6,724 nucleotides of DNA from Bacillota bacterium (GTDB lineage Bacteria; Bacillota_A; Clostridia; Lachnospirales; Bianqueaceae), in assembly GCA_017420625.1 (NCBI GenBank), contig JAFOIR010000238.1, positions 1 to 6,724 on the forward strand, written 5' to 3'. This document shows, one piece after another, positions 4,893-6,724 of the stretch; the stretch's first letter is position 1; every line of letters starts with the position of its first letter. The position numbers and the translations under genes were made by a program. The notes under the pieces are model-generated. The model did not search any database, had not been told where the DNA came from, and saw only the letters and a list, made by a program, of their open reading frames with translations.

Positions 4893-6724
4893 ATGGATAA
4901 TGAAATGAATCTGAGCAACCGTATTCCGGCTATGTTCGGCTCGATGGTATTTGGCGAAGAAGCCATGAAAAAACGTCTGCCGGCAGACATCTATCATGTG
5001 CTGAAAAGGACGATGGAGAACGGGAAGAGCCTGGATCCCGCGATCGCGGATGTCATCGCGACGGCTATGAAGGACTGGGCGATCGAAAAAGGAGCGACCC
5101 ACTTCACTCACTGGTTCCAGCCGATGACCGGAATTACCGCTGAGAAGCACGACAGCTTTATCCATCCTACGGAAGGCGGAAAGATCCTGATGGAGTTCTC
5201 CGGCAAGGAGCTGGTCAAGGGGGAGCCGGATGCATCCAGTTTTCCCAGCGGAGGGATCCGTTCGACCTTTGAGGCCAGAGGCTATACGGCATGGGATCCG
5301 TCTGCCTATGCCTTCATCAAGGACAATACGCTCTGTATTCCTACCGTATTCTTTTCCTTCGGCGGCGCTGCGCTGGATAAAAAAACGCCGCTGCTTCGTT
5401 CTGTTGAAGCGATCAACAAACAGGCACTTCGGATCCTGAGGATCTTTGGCAACAAGGACGCTCAGAGAGTCAATGTCACGGTCGGTGCAGAACAGGAATA
5501 CTTCCTGATTTCCAGGAAGAAGTATTATTTGCGGCCGGATCTGGTGATCTGCGGGAGAACACTCTTCGGAGCGAGACCTCCCAAAGGTCAGGAGATGGAG
5601 GACCATTATTTCGGAACGATCAAACCGCGTGTCGCTGCCTTCATGGCCGATCTGGACGAGGAACTCTGGAAGCTGGGTATACTGGCGAAGACAGAGCACA
5701 ACGAAGCGGCTCCTGCACAGCACGAGCTGGCACCGATCTTTACCAACGTCAACAGTGCAACGGATCAGAACCAGCTGACGATGGAGATCATGAAAAAGGT
5801 CGCGCGCAGGCATGAACTGGCCTGCCTTCTGCATGAAAAACCATTTGCCGGAGTTAATGGATCCGGTAAACATAACAACTGGTCATTATCAACGGATACC
5901 GGCATCAATCTGCTGGAACCCGGTGATTCGCCGCAGGAAAATGCACAGTTTCTGATTTTCCTGGCAGCCGTCATCCAGGCAGTAGATAATTATCACGATC
6001 TGCTGCGCGGATCAGTCGCCGGTGCCAGCAACGATCATCGTCTCGGCGGCAATGAGGCACCGCCTGCGATCGTGTCCATGTTCCTGGGAGAGGAACTGAC
6101 CAACATCCTTGAAACGATCGAAAAGGGAGAAGATTATCAGAAGCACGACCGCAAGATGATGCGGGTCGGAGTCCATATTCTGCCGCGTTTTGCGCAGGAT
6201 ACCACGGACCGTAACCGTACCTCCCCCTTTGCTTTCACCGGAAACAAGTTTGAGTTCCGTATGCCGGGCGCCGGTCAGTCGATCGCCAGCCCGAATGTCG
6301 TGCTCAATACCGCTGTAGCCGAATCGCTGTGTCAGTTTGCCGATCAGCTGGACAAAGACATCGCCGAAGGGAAAGATCTGGAAGATGCACTGGATGAACT
6401 GATCCGAAAGGTCATCCGTGAGCATAAACGGATCATCTTCAATGGCAATAACTATTCCGATGAATGGAAGCAGGAAGCGGAAAGAAGAGGACTCAGTATC
6501 CTTCCGACGACAGCGGACGCCATGAAGGCTTATCTCAGCGAAAAGAATGTTGCACTTTTCTCCAAGCATCGGATCTTCAGCGAAGAAGAGCTGAAATCGC
6601 GTTTTGAGATCTCCCTTGAAAACTATACTAAAACGATCCATATGGAAGCATCCACAATGCTGGATATGGCCTATAAGGAAATCCTTCCTGCTGTCAGCCG
6701 CTATGTAGATCTGCTCTGTCAGAC
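4893..6724 (+). CDS. glnN: Glutamine synthetase type III (3' end beyond window)
   Basis: Makes glutamine from glutamate, ammonia and ATP in the cytosol. The 610 residues in the window are the N-terminal part of a protein usually near 700, so the gene runs past the right edge; no stop or frameshift interrupts it. Type III marks are the N-terminal [21 protein letters not shown] (10-30, as read), then the GS catalytic motifs GAEQEYF (198-204, metal-binding Glu), [14 protein letters not shown] (270-283), [13 protein letters not shown] (320-332) and [17 protein letters not shown] (440-456). The long inserts between motifs set it apart from type I GlnA. The ATG at 4893 follows GGGAG (4881-4885) at 7 nt. 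No own promoter is seen in the 39-nt gap, so it probably shares the message of the transglutaminase-like gene. No GlnR/TnrA-type site was recognised. Confidence 0.95.
   Translation, partial: MDNEMNLSNRIPAMFGSMVFGEEAMKKRLPADIYHVLKRTMENGKSLDPAIADVIATAMKDWAIEKGATHFTHWFQPMTGITAEKHDSFIHPTEGGKILMEFSGKELVKGEPDASSFPSGGIRSTFEARGYTAWDPSAYAFIKDNTLCIPTVFFSFGGAALDKKTPLLRSVEAINKQALRILRIFGNKDAQRVNVTVGAEQEYFLISRKKYYLRPDLVICGRTLFGARPPKGQEMEDHYFGTIKPRVAAFMADLDEELWKLGILAKTEHNEAAPAQHELAPIFTNVNSATDQNQLTMEIMKKVARRHELACLLHEKPFAGVNGSGKHNNWSLSTDTGINLLEPGDSPQENAQFLIFLAAVIQAVDNYHDLLRGSVAGASNDHRLGGNEAPPAIVSMFLGEELTNILETIEKGEDYQKHDRKMMRVGVHILPRFAQDTTDRNRTSPFAFTGNKFEFRMPGAGQSIASPNVVLNTAVAESLCQFADQLDKDIAEGKDLEDALDELIRKVIREHKRIIFNGNNYSDEWKQEAERRGLSILPTTADAMKAYLSEKNVALFSKHRIFSEEELKSRFEISLENYTKTIHMEASTMLDMAYKEILPAVSRYVDLLCQ

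Noticed and set aside
4862..4900. 12-codon micro-frame (ATG 4862 to TAA 4898-4900) overlapping the glnN start, possible leader peptide
   Set aside because: No ribosome binding site and no terminator or alternate hairpin next to it; probably chance.
4797..5873. 358-codon open frame on the minus strand over the glnN start
   Set aside because: Antisense shadow of glnN, whose motifs are unmistakable; the minus-strand product has no recognisable domain.

Overview
The window reads as chromosomal DNA of a low-to-mid GC Gram-positive anaerobe (Bacillota; Clostridia or Erysipelotrichia-like). The reasons are the split iron-sulfur L-serine dehydratase in the order sdaAB-sdaAA, a type III glutamine synthetase, strong AAGGAGG-type ribosome binding sites and classical sigma-A promoters. 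This placement is inference; nothing here fixes a genus. All convincing genes lie on the + strand and form three transcription units, plus one likely small RNA gene.

Layout. Bases 1-177 are a regulatory region with a possible terminator of an upstream gene, a promoter (TTGCCA-N17-TAAAAT) and a 17-bp operator-like dyad just past the predicted start of transcription. A monocistronic Gfo/Idh/MocA-type NAD(P)-dependent oxidoreductase gene (178-1245) follows and ends in a strong terminator (1281-1308). Next come sdaAB (1337-2005) and sdaAA (2023-2907), the two subunits of an oxygen-sensitive [4Fe-4S] L-serine dehydratase (serine to pyruvate plus ammonia). They end in a long hairpin terminator (2922-2975) that looks like a dispersed palindromic repeat.

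Bases 2908-3359 carry no convincing gene for a protein but are dense in signals. There is a near-consensus promoter (TTGACG-N17-TATAAT), about 160 nt of hairpin-rich sequence closed by its own terminator (candidate small RNA, family not recognised), a perfect 11-bp inverted repeat, and a second promoter. That second promoter serves a cytosolic transglutaminase-fold protein (3360-4853) with an intact Cys-His-Asp triad. It is followed after 39 nt by glnN, type III glutamine synthetase (4893 to beyond the right edge).

How they fit together: serine dehydratase releases ammonia and glutamine synthetase fixes it, so both halves touch central nitrogen flow, but they are separate units and no direct functional link is shown. 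The protein genes belong to known families. The parts least explained are the 2997-3232 RNA/dyad region and the substrate of the transglutaminase-like protein.
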